Below, piece after piece: positions 54,241-63,888 of a DNA stretch of 64,000 bases. Under the pieces are notes generated by a model, which was not told the DNA's origin, made no database searches, and saw nothing but the letters and a program-made list of their open reading frames with translations. The DNA lies in assembly GCA_016703945.1 (NCBI GenBank), contig JADJBC010000059.1, positions 331,693-395,692 of the forward strand. Direction: 5' to 3'. A program made the position numbers and the translations under genes. How positions within the stretch are numbered: the first letter of the stretch is position 1; the number at the start of each line of letters is the position of its first letter. This stretch comes from Candidatus Aalborgicola danicus. GTDB taxonomy: Bacteria > Pseudomonadota > Gammaproteobacteria > Burkholderiales > Burkholderiaceae_C.

Positions 54241-56923
54241 TTGATTGCAAAGTCACATCGTTGGCAGAAGTCCGCTGTAGCAGCTGCGGCTATCGCGCTA
54301 CTCGGCTTATCCACAACTGGGGCTTGGGCATTGTCTCTGGGCCGCATCACGGTCCAGTCCGCCTTGGGCGAACCATTGCGTGCCGAAATCGAAGTACCGG
54401 AGATCAACGCAGAAGAGGCGGCTTCGTTGAAAACGAATATCGCCTCCCCTGAAGCGTTTTCTGCGGCTGGCCTGGAATACAACCCGGCCATGGCGGGTCT
54501 GCAAGCCACGCTGCAACGCCGGGCCGATGGCCGCGCCTATATCCGGCTGAGCAGCGACCGCGCCATCAATGACCCGTTTGTCGACATGATTGTGGAAGCC
54601 AGTTGGTCGTCGGGCAGGATTCTGCGCGACTACACCATGCTGTTTGATCCACCAGTTTTGCGCCGCCCCCCGCCCATCGCTCCGACCCTTGCCCAAACCA
54701 GCCCCGCGCGTGCAACGAGCCCCAGCACACCCACACAGGTACCGACACCGGTCACTGCAGGGCCGACGCGGACCGCACCGGTGCCTCGTCCCGCTTCGGT
54801 GAACCCTCCCGCAGTGGCTGCAAGACCGGCGGCCTCTGCCCCAGGTGAAGATGGCAAACGCATCGTCGTCAAGACCGGTGACACGGCCAGCAGGATCGCT
54901 GCAACCGTCAAACCAACCGATGTATCTCTGGATCAGATGTTGGTAGCCCTGTTGCGCGCCAACCCAGACGCCTTCATCAAAAACAACATCAATCGCATCC
55001 GTGCGGGTGCCATTGTGGACGTGCCATCGGCACAACAGGCGCAAGCACTTTCCGCTGCCGAGGCCACACAAACTGTCGTTGCGCAAAGCAAGGATTTCAA
55101 CGAGTTCCGCCGCGGCCTGGCTACCAATGCACCGGTTGCGAGCGTCGCAGCGGCTAGCCGCAAGACCAGTGGTGCCATTGACACCAAAGTCGATGACAAG
55201 AAGGCCTCCACCGTTGCCCCCGATAAGCTGACCCTGTCCAAAGGCTCCATCCAGTCCAAAATCGACGAAGCGCGTATCGCCAAAGAGCGAGCCGACAAGG
55301 AAGCCGCTGCGCGAGCCGCCGAGCTTGACAAGAATATCAGTGACCTCAAGAAGCTCGGGGCAGTCGCTACCCCTTCAACACCCGCCCCCGCACCTGCTCC
55401 GTCACAACCCAAACCTGCGACCCTACCGACGCCAGCGATCCCTGTTGCTGCGGTGGCCGTAGCCCCCGTCATCACTGCACCCGCTTCCGCACCCGTAGTA
55501 CCGCCGGCAGCCGTGGCGGTTTCAGCCCCAGCAACACCGGTTTCAGCGCCAGCCGCACCGGCTCCTGCGGCAGTGGCGCCAGCATCGGCTCCAGCCAAGC
55601 CAATCGAGACAGCGCCGCCAGCGCCAGTGCCCGCGCCTGTGGCATTTGAGCCTCCGGGCTTGATTGACGACCTGTTGAGCAATCCATGGACACCTTATGG
55701 GGTTGGTCTGTTACTCGCTGGGCTGGGTGGGTTTGCCTTCTGGCGCAATCGTCAGCGCAAGAAGAGCCAGTCGCACATGGACAGCTCGTTTCTTGAAAGC
55801 CGTTTGCAACCTGATTCCTTCTTCGGAGCCAGCGGTGGACAGCGCGTTGATACCAACAACGAAAATTCCGCCACGGGCTCTTCCATGGTTTACTCTGCCA
55901 GCCAGCTGGATGCGGCAGATGACGTCGATCCGGTGGCAGAAGCCGATGTTTACCTCGCCTACGGGCGCGATTTGCAGGCCGAAGAAATTCTGCGTGAAGC
56001 CGTACGCACCAACCCGGGTCGCCTGGCCATTCACACGAAGTTGCTGGAGATTTTTGCCAAACGCCGGGATGCCAGAAACTTCGAGGCGACTGCCACGCAG
56101 GCCTTCCAGATCACGGGCAGCAAAAGTCCAGAATGGACCCGAATTTGTGAAATGGGTCTGGCCTTTGATCCCACCAACGCCTTGTACCAACCGGGGGGTT
56201 CGCCGTCCAACCTGGCAACACAACCGGTTGCGACCGGAACACCATCATCTTTCAACAGCACGATTGCGCAAATGGCGTCGCCCGCGCTGGCAGAACCCGT
56301 ATCGGCAGTTGACCTTGACCTGGATCTGGACTTTTCGCTGGACGAAGAAGAAGCCACCAGTGGCCTCAGCGAGCTGACCAGCACTGCGGCCGCACCGCCC
56401 AAGGCGGAACAGACGGTGAAAATGGATGCGCCCAAGCTCAACGCGCCTCTGGACATGGACTTTGATCTGTCGGATCTGGAGCCGTCACCAGCACCAGCAC
56501 CAGCGCCCGTTTACGAGCCGCGCCCCCTCGCTTCCTGATCTTCCACTGCAGATGGATGGGCTGGAATTCGATCAAGGTGACCCGCATACGTTGCCCGATT
56601 TCAATTTGGACGCTCCGGCGCCAACTGCCAAACCACCGCAGCCTTCACCCGCGCCCGCGCCCGCCCCTGCCCAAGATGCTGGAATGCTGGAGTTTGATTT
56701 GGGCTCACTGTCGCTTGACCTCGATGCACCGACTGACACCGCAAGCGGCGAGTCCGATACTTTGAGCGGTGGTGATCCACTGGAAACCAAGCTGGCTCTG
56801 GCCGAAGAATTTGTTTCCATCGGTGATGAAGACGGAGCCCGTGCGCTGATCGAAGAAGTGGTGTCCGAGGCCACCGGCGAGATGCGCGCCAAGGCACAAC
56901 GCGCGCTGGCGAACCTGCGCTAA
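54241..56923 (+). CDS. fimV: FimV/HubP-family peptidoglycan-binding pole protein (one frameshift)
   Basis: About 893 residues after one shift near 56530 (a run of C before PRPLAS). Signal region (residues about 10-30, ALLGLSTTGAWALSLG), the FimV start GRITVQSALGEPLRAEIEVP, a LysM-like segment (KRIVVKTGDTASRIAATVKP), a long Ala/Pro low-complexity stretch, and one membrane helix (TPYGVGLLLAGLGGFAFW). The cytoplasmic tail has a TPR-like part (AEADVYLAYGRDLQAEEILR) and the FimV C-terminal motif (DPLETKLALAEEFVSIGDED). Organises polar proteins and type IV pili in related bacteria. TTG start after GGAGG. Confidence 0.9.
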
Positions 56924-56966
56924 TCCCATTGGTGCGACTGGTGCTTGATGCAGGTTTGATCAGGCC

Positions 56967-57749
56967 GTGAGGGTTGCGCTGGGCATCAGCTACAACGGCA
57001 GGGCCTACCAGGGCTGGCAGAGCCAAACCTCCGGTCAGACCATTCAGGACCAGTTGGAGAAGGCGCTAGGCAAATTTGCCGCCCAGCGCGTCTCCACACT
57101 GTGTGCCGGCCGCACGGACGCAGGTGTACACGGCATCATGCAGGTGGTCCACTTTGACACACCACTCGAACGGGACACCTACTCCTGGGTCCGCGGAACC
57201 AACGCCAACCTGCCCCGGGATATCGCGGTCCAGTGGGCCGTATTGACCCCCGACGCCTTCCACTGCCGCGCTTGCGCAACCTCTCGGCGTTACGCCTATG
57301 TGTTGTACGAGTCCCCCATTCGCCCCAGCGTGGACCATGGACGCGTGGGCTGGGCCTTTCGCAGCCTGGACGGCGAGGCCATGCAACAGGCGGCCAAGCT
57401 TTTGCTGGGCGAACACGATTTCACGTCGTTCCGCGCCTCGCAGTGCCAGGCGCTGACTCCCGTCAAAAACCTGACAGAGATCAGCATGAGCAAACGCGGT
57501 GCCTACTGGCGCATCGAGTTTGAAGCCAATGCCTTTTTGCACCACATGATCCGCAACATCATGGGCTGCCTGGTCCTGATAGGCCAAGGGAAAAAGCCAC
57601 CGGAATGGATGGCCGAAGTATTGGCAGCACGGGACCGTCGCGCTGCGGCGCCCACGTTTTCTCCCGACGGGCTGTACTTTCTGGGTCCACGGTATGACCC
57701 CAAGTGGGGCATCCCGGATCGCACCGCTGCGTATGATGGGCTGCCATGA
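56967..57749 (+). CDS. truA: tRNA pseudouridine38-40 synthase TruA
   Basis: 260 residues from a GTG start: RVALGISYNGRAYQGWQSQT, catalytic Asp in CAGRTDAGVHGIMQVVHF, WVRGTNANLPRDIAV, EANAFLHHMIRNIMGCLVLI. Stop overlaps the trpF ATG (ATGA). Confidence 0.96.
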   Translation: MRVALGISYNGRAYQGWQSQTSGQTIQDQLEKALGKFAAQRVSTLCAGRTDAGVHGIMQVVHFDTPLERDTYSWVRGTNANLPRDIAVQWAVLTPDAFHCRACATSRRYAYVLYESPIRPSVDHGRVGWAFRSLDGEAMQQAAKLLLGEHDFTSFRASQCQALTPVKNLTEISMSKRGAYWRIEFEANAFLHHMIRNIMGCLVLIGQGKKPPEWMAEVLAARDRRAAAPTFSPDGLYFLGPRYDPKWGIPDRTAAYDGLP

Positions 57750-58500
57750 CATTTTCTATACGAACCCGAATCAAGATCTGCGGACTCACACGCGAGCAGG
57801 ACGTCGATGCAGCCGTTGCGGCCGGTGCGGATGCGATTGGCTTTGTGCTGTACGCCAAGAGCCCACGCGCGGTCACCGTGCAGCGCGCTGCCGAACTGGC
57901 CAAACGCCTGCCCCCCGTTTGTGACACCGGTGCTTTTGGTCGTCAATACAAATGCTACAGAAGTGATAGCTTCTTGCGCAATGATTGCGGGGGCTACCGT
58001 GCAATTTCATGGAGACGAATCGCCCCAGGACTGCTATCTGGCCACGCTGGAAAGCAAACGCCCCTGGCTGCGCGCCGCCCGCATTCCGCTGGACGATACC
58101 GCGTCCCGCTTTGACCTCGTACAATTCGCCAACGATTACTCAAACGCCCAAGCCATACTGCTCGACGCCCACGTCGACGGATTTGGTGGCAGCGGCAAGG
58201 CATTCAATTGGTCACTCCTTCCTCCAAGCGTCAACGCTCACCTCGTCTTGAGTGGTGGACTCACACCTGCAAACGTGGGCGAGGGAATAACGCTCGTTCG
58301 GCCGCGCTGTAAGACGCTGGCTGTGGATGTGAGCTCGGGCGTGGAAGCGCTGGATGCTCAGGGACTTCCTCAAGGGCATCAAAGACCCACTAAAGATGCA
58401 ACAGTTTGTGGCGGCGGTTCGGGTTGCTGATGCGCTTTTGGACACCCCACTCTCTCCCCCCGCCCTCTCTCGCCCCGCTGGGCGAGAAAGGGAGCTTTAA
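57746..58500 (+). CDS. trpF: Phosphoribosylanthranilate isomerase (two frameshifts)
   Basis: Isomerises phosphoribosylanthranilate in tryptophan synthesis. The barrel motifs RTRIKICGLTREQDVDAAVA (Cys base) and ADAIGFVLYAKSPRAVTV are in the first frame. VQFHGDESPQDCYLATLESK, FDLVQFANDY..., LLDAHVDGFGGSGKAFNWSL and VLSGGLTPANVGEGI are in a second. The end LKGIKDPLKMQQFVAAVRVA is in a third, with a stop at 58498. Breaks lie near 57930 and 58360. A forward repeat copy (57951-58006) is translated in frame. Confidence 0.9.
57951..58006 (+). repeat. Dispersed 55-bp repeat inside trpF
   Basis: Forward copy: AATGCTACAGAAGT, GATAGCTTCTTGCGCAATG, ATTGCGGGGGCTACCGTGC, AATTTC. It encodes NATEVIASCAMIAGATVQF, the same frame as the gcvP copy. 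Confidence 0.75.
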
Positions 58501-58566
58501 CAGCCGATTTGGTTTTTTCGCTTCGGCTACGCTTCTACTGGCCAAAGCCTATTTTTTCATTTTTTT

Positions 58567-59877
58567 ATGTACGACTATCACCAACCTGATGTTTCCGGGC
58601 ACTTTGGCAAGTATGGGGGCAGCTTTGTGTCTGAGACACTGACGCACGCCATCAATGAGCTGAAGGACGCTTACGCCAAGTACCAGAACGATCCTGCGTT
58701 TCTTGCGGAATTTCGGTCCGAGCTGGCGCACTTTGTGGGACGCCCTTCCCCGGTCTACCACGCGGCGCGTATGAGCCGTGAAATGGGCGGCGCGCAGATC
58801 TTTTTGAAGCGTGAGGACCTGAACCACACCGGCGCCCACAAGATCAACAACACCATCGGCCAGGCCATGCTGGCCAAACGCATGGGCAAGCCGCGCGTGA
58901 TTGCCGAAACCGGCGCTGGCCAGCACGGCGTGGCCACGGCGACCATCTGCGCTCGCTATGGGCTGGAATGTGTGGTCTACATGGGCAGCGAAGACGTCAA
59001 ACGCCAAAGCCCCAACGTCTACCGCATGAAGCTGCTGGGCGCCACCGTGGTGCCCGTGGAAAGTGGCAGCAAGACGCTGAAGGACGCATTGAACGAGGCC
59101 ATGCGCGACTGGGTTGCCAATGTGGACAACACCTTCTACATCATCGGCACCGTGGCAGGGCCCCATCCTTACCCGATGATGGTGCGCGATTTTCAAAGCG
59201 TGATTGGCAACGAATGCCTGGTGCAGATGCCCGAGATGCTCAAGGCCGCCGGTTGCACATCAGAGCAGCCCGATGCGGTCATTGCCTGCGTGGGCGGCGG
59301 CTCCAACGCCATGGGCATCTTTCACCCCTACATCCGCCACGATCAAACCCGCCTGATTGGTGTGGAAGCCGCTGGCGAAGGCGCAGACAGCGGCAAGCAT
59401 TCGATGTCTATCCAGCGCGGCAGCCCTGGCGTGCTGCACGGCAACCGCACCTATGTACTGCAGGATGACAACGGCCAGGTCACCGAGACCCACAGCATCA
59501 GCGCCGGTCTGGACTACCCCGGCGTCGGCCCCGAACACGCTTTCCTGAGCGACATAGGCCGCGCCGAGTACGTAGGCATCACTGACAAGGAGGCGCTGGA
59601 CGCTTTTCATTACCTGTGCCGCACCGAAGGCATCATCCCCGCGCTGGAATCCAGCCACGCCGTGGCCTACGCCATGAAGCTGGCCAAAACCATGCGACCC
59701 GACCAGAGCATTCTGGTGAATCTGTCGGGACGTGGTGACAAGGACATTGGCACCGTGGCGGATTTGAGCAACGGTGAGTTCTTCTGCCGACCCAGTTGCA
59801 CCGGACAATCGGTTAAGGGAAATGTGCCGATAGCCCACGTATCTGCTGCACTAGCCGCTATCAAGGTGATAGCATGA
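58567..59877 (+). CDS. trpB: Tryptophan synthase beta chain
   Basis: 436 residues. DVSGHFGKYGGSFVSETLTH, KREDLNHTGAHKINNTIGQA with the PLP Lys, AETGAGQHGVATATICARYG, GGGSNAMGIFHPY, LNLSGRGDKDIGTVADL. No ribosome-binding site: the ATG follows a run of T (TTTTTTCATTTTTTT). The C-terminus beyond the usual end (KGNVPIAHVSAALAAIKVIA) is encoded by the dispersed repeat, which also supplies the stop codon overlapping trpA. Confidence 0.97.
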   Translation: MYDYHQPDVSGHFGKYGGSFVSETLTHAINELKDAYAKYQNDPAFLAEFRSELAHFVGRPSPVYHAARMSREMGGAQIFLKREDLNHTGAHKINNTIGQAMLAKRMGKPRVIAETGAGQHGVATATICARYGLECVVYMGSEDVKRQSPNVYRMKLLGATVVPVESGSKTLKDALNEAMRDWVANVDNTFYIIGTVAGPHPYPMMVRDFQSVIGNECLVQMPEMLKAAGCTSEQPDAVIACVGGGSNAMGIFHPYIRHDQTRLIGVEAAGEGADSGKHSMSIQRGSPGVLHGNRTYVLQDDNGQVTETHSISAGLDYPGVGPEHAFLSDIGRAEYVGITDKEALDAFHYLCRTEGIIPALESSHAVAYAMKLAKTMRPDQSILVNLSGRGDKDIGTVADLSNGEFFCRPSCTGQSVKGNVPIAHVSAALAAIKVIA

Positions 59878-59878
59878 G
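59826..59878 (-). repeat. Dispersed 55-bp repeat at the trpB-trpA junction
   Basis: Reverse copy: minus strand CATGCTATCACC, TTGATAGCGGCTAGTGCAGC, AGATACGTGGGCTATCGGC. On the plus strand its end carries the ATGA that stops trpB and starts trpA. Confidence 0.75.
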
Positions 59879-60707
59879 CCGCATAGAAGCAACTTTCGCT
59901 GCGCTGAAGGCCAGCAATCGCAAGGCCCTGATTCCTTTTGTTACCGCCGGCTACCCGTTTGCCGACGTGACCCCCGAGTTGATGCATGCCATGGTCGCGG
60001 GTGGCGCTGACGTCATCGAGCTGGGCGTGCCCTTTTCAGACCCCAGTGCCGACGGCCCGGTGATCCAGAAGGCGGGCGACAAAGCCCTCGCCTTTGGCAT
60101 TGGCCTGGTACAGGTTCTGGACATGGTGCGCGAGTTCCGCACGACCGATGCCACAACCCCCGTGGTGCTGATGGGTTACGCCAACCCGGTGGAACGTTAC
60201 GACCAGAAACACGCCAAACCGAGACCAGACGCGTCGTCGGGCAGCGCCTTTGTCCAAGACGCCTCAGCGGCCGGTGTGGACGGCGTCTTGATCGTCGACT
60301 ACCCGCCCGAAGAATGCGAGGCCTTTGCCGCCGATCTGCGTGCCCACAATATGGACCTGATCTTCCTGCTGGCCCCCACCAGCACGGATGCACGCATGCA
60401 ACAAGTGGCGCGCGTGGCCAGCGGCTACGTGTACTACGTGTCGCTCAAGGGTGTCACCGGCTCCGGTGCATTGGACGTGGGCGCGGTCGAAGCCATGTTG
60501 CCCCGCATCCGCCAGCACATTCAGGTGCCGGTAGGCGTGGGTTTTGGCATCCGCGACGCGGATACCGCCCGCAGCATCTCGCGGGTGGCCGATGCGGTGG
60601 TGATTGGCAGCAAAATCATCCAGTTGCTGGAGGACCAGCCGCGCGAAAAAGTGGCCGAAACGGCCCAAAACTTCCTGCGGGAAATCCGAACCGCTTTGGA
60701 CCGATAA
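59874..60707 (+). CDS. trpA: Tryptophan synthase alpha chain
   Basis: 277 residues. MSRIEATFAALKASNRKALI, PFVTAGYPFADVTPELMHAM, ELGVPFSDPSADGPVIQKAG with the catalytic residues, VDGVLIVDYPPEECEAF, LLAPTSTDARMQQVARVASG, YVYYVSLKGVTGSGALD. Start overlaps the trpB stop (ATGA). Confidence 0.97.
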   Translation: MSRIEATFAALKASNRKALIPFVTAGYPFADVTPELMHAMVAGGADVIELGVPFSDPSADGPVIQKAGDKALAFGIGLVQVLDMVREFRTTDATTPVVLMGYANPVERYDQKHAKPRPDASSGSAFVQDASAAGVDGVLIVDYPPEECEAFAADLRAHNMDLIFLLAPTSTDARMQQVARVASGYVYYVSLKGVTGSGALDVGAVEAMLPRIRQHIQVPVGVGFGIRDADTARSISRVADAVVIGSKIIQLLEDQPREKVAETAQNFLREIRTALDR

Positions 60708-60746
60708 TCCCACCCTGTCTGTTGGACGCTGTACTGGAGACCGCAC

Positions 60747-61619
60747 ATGAGTTGGCTTGAAAAACTGCTTCCCCCCAAAATTCAACAAACTGACCCGGCC
60801 GACCGCCGCAGCGTCCCGGAGGGCCTGTGGATCAAGTGCCCCAGCTGTGAGACAGTGCTGTACAAAACCGATCTGGAGCAGAACCAGAACGTCTGCCCGA
60901 GTTGCAGCCACCACCACCGCATTGGCGCCCGTGCCCGTCTCAACCTGTTCCTGGACAACGAAGGCCGTTTCGAAATCGGCCAAGAAGTGCTGCCGGTGGA
61001 CCCGCTCAAGTTCAAAGACAGCCGCAAATACCCCGAACGCCTGAAAGAAGCCCTGGAAAACACCGGCGAGACCGATGCGCTGGTGGTCATGGGCGGTGCC
61101 GTCATGGGTATCAGCCTGGTGGCGGCTTGTTTCGAATTCGACTTCATGGGCGGCAGCATGGGCTCCGTGGTGGGCGAGCGTTTTGTGCGGGGTGTTGAAA
61201 CCGCCATCGAACAAAAAGTACCGTTCCTGTGCTTCACCGCCACCGGTGGCGCGCGCATGCAGGAAGGCCTTTTGAGCCTGATGCAAATGGCCAAGACCAA
61301 TGCCGCGCTGACCCGCCTGGCCAAAAAGGGCCTGCCCTATATCAGCGTGCTGACCGACCCCACCATGGGTGGCGTGAGTGCCGGTTTCGCCTTCCTGGGT
61401 GACATGGTGATCGCAGAGCCCAAGGCCCTGATTGGTTTTGCCGGACCACGCGTCATCGAGTCCACCGTACGGGTCACCTTGCCCGAAGGATTCCAGCGTT
61501 CCGAGTTCCTGATCACCAAGGGTGCGGTAGATTTGATCTGTGACCGCCGTGAACTGCGCAAAACGGTCGCCAATTCATTAGCGATGTTGCAACGACAACC
61601 AGCGGATGCAGTGATTTAA
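60747..61619 (+). CDS. accD: Acetyl-CoA carboxylase carboxyltransferase subunit beta
   Basis: 290 residues. N-terminal zinc ribbon CPSCETVLYKTDLEQNQNVC then PSC, carboxyltransferase core FEFDFMGGSMGSVVGERFVR, ATGGARMQEGLLSLMQMAKT, DPTMGGVSAGFAFLGDMVIA. Makes malonyl-CoA with AccA and biotinylated AccB. Follows trpA by 39 bp. Confidence 0.97.
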   Translation: MSWLEKLLPPKIQQTDPADRRSVPEGLWIKCPSCETVLYKTDLEQNQNVCPSCSHHHRIGARARLNLFLDNEGRFEIGQEVLPVDPLKFKDSRKYPERLKEALENTGETDALVVMGGAVMGISLVAACFEFDFMGGSMGSVVGERFVRGVETAIEQKVPFLCFTATGGARMQEGLLSLMQMAKTNAALTRLAKKGLPYISVLTDPTMGGVSAGFAFLGDMVIAEPKALIGFAGPRVIESTVRVTLPEGFQRSEFLITKGAVDLICDRRELRKTVANSLAMLQRQPADAVI

Positions 61620-61636
61620 GAACCCTCAGCCTTCCA

Positions 61637-61719
61637 CTACCGCTGGTGAATCACCTCGCGCAAGGCCTGCGTTTTGGCTTCATGGTGGTTTGACGTATTT
61701 TTGGGTCGATCGCCGTCAT
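61637..61719 (-). pseudogene. Small antitoxin-like ORF remnant
   Basis: A strong GGAGGTG precedes an ATG at 61719 (MTAIDPK). After a one-base shift in a run of A, the frame continues NTSNHHEAKTQALREVIHQR and stops at 61637. It resembles a small antitoxin or remnant of one; no family can be named. Confidence 0.35.
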
Positions 61720-61802
61720 TGCACCTCCTTTGCGCCCGCTCAAATCAACCCAAACCGGTACCGCAGCCCCGTAGTGCGTTGGCTTCTCAAGGGGGACGCT
61801 AT

Positions 61803-62123
61803 TTAGCTTGAAAAATTTCGACCATTGAGAATGGCTTTTCGCTCCACTTCTGCGGCCGACTCCAGCCAAGCTTTTTGCTCCAGAAAAATCAAAAAAGCCC
61901 GCGTACTCACTTTGCGGCATTGAGCTGGTAGCAAAAAACTGGTGCGGGCAATTTTGTGATCTTCAAACAGGAATACACCTGTCGGTGGAGGATCGATCAG
62001 CGCGAAGTCATTCATCGCCTCCTGGATAGCGAGTTCTCCGAGGTTCGACTTTCGCGGCGGGGCGAGACCGGTCGCTTGCATGTGCTTGAGGTGTGCCAGG
62101 GTTTTGGTGGGTAACACTTGCAA
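61803..62123 (-). pseudogene. C-terminal part of a PIN-like toxin
   Basis: 106 codons with no clear start of a full toxin. SNLGELAIQEAMNDF, TGVFLFEDHKIARTSFLLP and STRAFLIFLEQKAWLESAAE fit the C-terminal half of PIN-like ribonucleases. The first catalytic Asp and N-terminal half are missing. Confidence 0.5.
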
Positions 62124-62146
62124 AGAGAAACCAGTGGGTTTTTGAT

Positions 62147-62398
62147 TTAAAACGGCAACCCCAACTGAATCTTGACGACATGCTCCACCGCTTTCAAATC
62201 AGCACGGGTTAGTGCCCCAAGCTGAGAGGTCAGGCGCTCTTTGGCAACGGTTGTGAGCTGGTCGGCCATGGCTTTGCTTGATTGCCCTGCCACATTGACC
62301 ACGGCTTCGCTGGGGTAAAGACGCCCGGCATTGGAAGTTAATGGCACTACCTGCAAACGATTCAGATGCGCGTTTGACAGATCCGTGCTGACGATCGC
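62147..62398 (-). pseudogene. MazF/PemK toxin fragment (N-terminus deleted)
   Basis: The readable part is AIVSTDLSNAHLNRLQVVPL, TSNAGRLYPSEAVVNVAGQS, LTSQLGALTRADLKAVEHVV: the central and C-terminal part of a MazF-type mRNA interferase. The usual first 25-30 residues (KRGEIWW-like start) are absent. The fragment abuts the mazE-like gene out of frame, as left by a deletion. Confidence 0.75.
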
Positions 62399-62622
62399 GT
62401 TTCACTGGCTACGTCCCCAATCAACGCTTCACTCCAGGCCAGAGCCTCTTGCTCGCGCGCCGTGTCTTGCCCCATGGCACGGTAGCCGGCCGACAAGTCA
62501 TCGCTAACCACGTGCGGGCGCGCCAGATTCTCCAAAAACGCGCTGATCTTGCGGCGGCCCACCACCCGCACCAAGCCCTCGTACACCACCTCATCCATGG
62601 TGATGGTCATTCTCTTTTGCAT
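62362..62622 (-). CDS. MazE-like antitoxin (C-terminus altered by deletion)
   Basis: About 86 residues from the ATG at 62622: MQKRMTITMDEVVYEGLVRV, VGRRKISAFLENLARPHVV, SAGYRAMGQDTAREQEALAW. This is a ribbon-helix-helix antitoxin partner of MazF toxins. The end (GDVASE) runs directly into toxin sequence in a different frame, ending TRSSARICQTRI. The antitoxin is near complete; its toxin is not. Confidence 0.65.
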   Translation of the reverse strand: MQKRMTITMDEVVYEGLVRVVGRRKISAFLENLARPHVVSDDLSAGYRAMGQDTAREQEALAWSEALIGDVASETRSSARICQTRI

Positions 62623-62741
62623 ACGGCAACCCCTTTCAATGCATATATGCCTTATGCAATGACAATATGCAGTCAGTCCACTTCCCAGTTCGTCACGAGT
62701 GTGTTTACTATCGCAGATTGAAGCGTCATCACGTTGCATCT

Positions 62742-63128
62742 TCAAACCAACTGGATTGGCCCCGGATACCGGGCCACAACGCTGTCGGCAGTAAGCAGCG
62801 TGATGCCCTCTACTGTGGCCTGGGCAACCAGGATTCGATCAAAAGGATCTTTATGGATATGCGGCAAACTCTCCAAAAAAACAGCATGCGCGCTGGTAAC
62901 TGCCAACTCTTTGTAATCGTTGTCCAACAGGCCGCGCCTGAGCAACCGTACATCGACCTTGAAGTCAGCTCGCCCCAGACCGTTTTTTATGGCGATCTCC
63001 CACAGGCTGGCCGCGCTGAAAATCAGCTCATGCTCAAGATTGTCAAAAACCGCTCTCGCCTTGGCTGACAAACGTTCGGGGTCATTAGCCGCCCACAGTA
63101 AAAGATGTGTGTCCAGCAGCATCTTCAT
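62742..63128 (-). CDS. vapC: PIN-domain toxin VapC
   Basis: 128 residues. MLLDTHLLLWAANDPERLS with the first catalytic Asp, FSAASLWEIAIKNGLGRADF, PHIHKDPFDRILVAQATVEG and TLLTADSVVARY hold the other acidic residues. Predicted RNA-cleaving toxin. Its start overlaps the antitoxin stop (ATGA-type), giving an intact module. Confidence 0.92.
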   Translation of the reverse strand: MKMLLDTHLLLWAANDPERLSAKARAVFDNLEHELIFSAASLWEIAIKNGLGRADFKVDVRLLRRGLLDNDYKELAVTSAHAVFLESLPHIHKDPFDRILVAQATVEGITLLTADSVVARYPGPIQLV

Positions 63129-63376
63129 TCAGTAGCTCCGGCAAAAAGGCCAGCAATATCTTCGCCACCCATGCGGTCAAAATCATCAGGTATCCGCATC
63201 GTGCCCTGCATAAAACCCAAGCGCTGGCTCGGCTCACCGTTTTGCGTGTGGATGGCAGTCACCTTGACCAGCGGCTTGCCCGCCTTGGCGATAACAAAAG
63301 CTTCGCCTTGCCCAGCCAGCGCGATGAGCCGCGACAGATTGGTTTTTGCTTCATGAATATTGACTGTTTGCATCAT
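63125..63376 (-). CDS. phd: Phd/YefM-family antitoxin
   Basis: 83 residues: MMQTVNIHEAKTNLSRLIAL, GEAFVIAKAGKPLVKVTAI, a C-terminal toxin-binding tail GEDIAGLFAGATE. Precedes and overlaps vapC. Confidence 0.9.
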   Translation of the reverse strand: MMQTVNIHEAKTNLSRLIALAGQGEAFVIAKAGKPLVKVTAIHTQNGEPSQRLGFMQGTMRIPDDFDRMGGEDIAGLFAGATE

Positions 63377-63473
63377 TGCTCCGATTAAACTAAGTTAATA
63401 GACTAAGTCTATATCATCCGTAGGCGCTTGCAACAACGATGGCACCACAACGACCATCTTGCATTCCAGGCCA

Positions 63474-63771
63474 CTACGCACAACTAAAGTCAGCCAACCA
63501 GGCAATTTGGCCAAGATGTTGGGCCTTGGCAAAGTAACGACGGTCTGCTGTGACCAGCACTGCACCCGCAATGGACAGTGCCACTGCGTGGTAAAGCGTG
63601 TCGAACAAGTGGTGGTCCAGTTGGCGGGCCAGTTCAATAGCTCGGGCGTAGGCCGCTGTGGGTGCTGGTTTTCAGAATCTCCAGTGCTGGCTCAATATCG
63701 TCTTCACGCAGTGCCCAGTCGCCCTCAGCAAACCATTTGACGGCCACGCTGGCATCGACGACACAAATCAT
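63474..63771 (-). pseudogene. Second VapC-like PIN toxin, internally deleted or shifted
   Basis: Starts MICVVDASVAVKWFAEGDWA (catalytic Asp), then stops after about 40 codons (GLRPSY). The second part continues in another frame: YARAIELARQLDHHLFDTLY, HAVALSIAGAVLVTADRRYF. About 99 codons in all versus about 130 in intact relatives, so sequence is missing. Confidence 0.65.
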
Positions 63772-63863
63772 GGACGGCCTTCTTCACGGGCCGACCTGAA
63801 CTCCGCCTCAGAAAAACGAGGTGCATTGATTCGATTGGCCAGAAGCTCGCGATGGTATGGCGC
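63768..63863 (-). pseudogene. Antitoxin remnant overlapping the broken PIN gene
   Basis: A reading frame RELLANRINAPRFSEAEFRS to AREEGRP overlaps the PIN-gene start by ATGA, as a linked antitoxin would. An in-frame stop lies just upstream, so only the C-terminal part remains. Confidence 0.4.
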
Positions 63864-63888
63864 CTACACACCGGGCTTGGCATCATTG

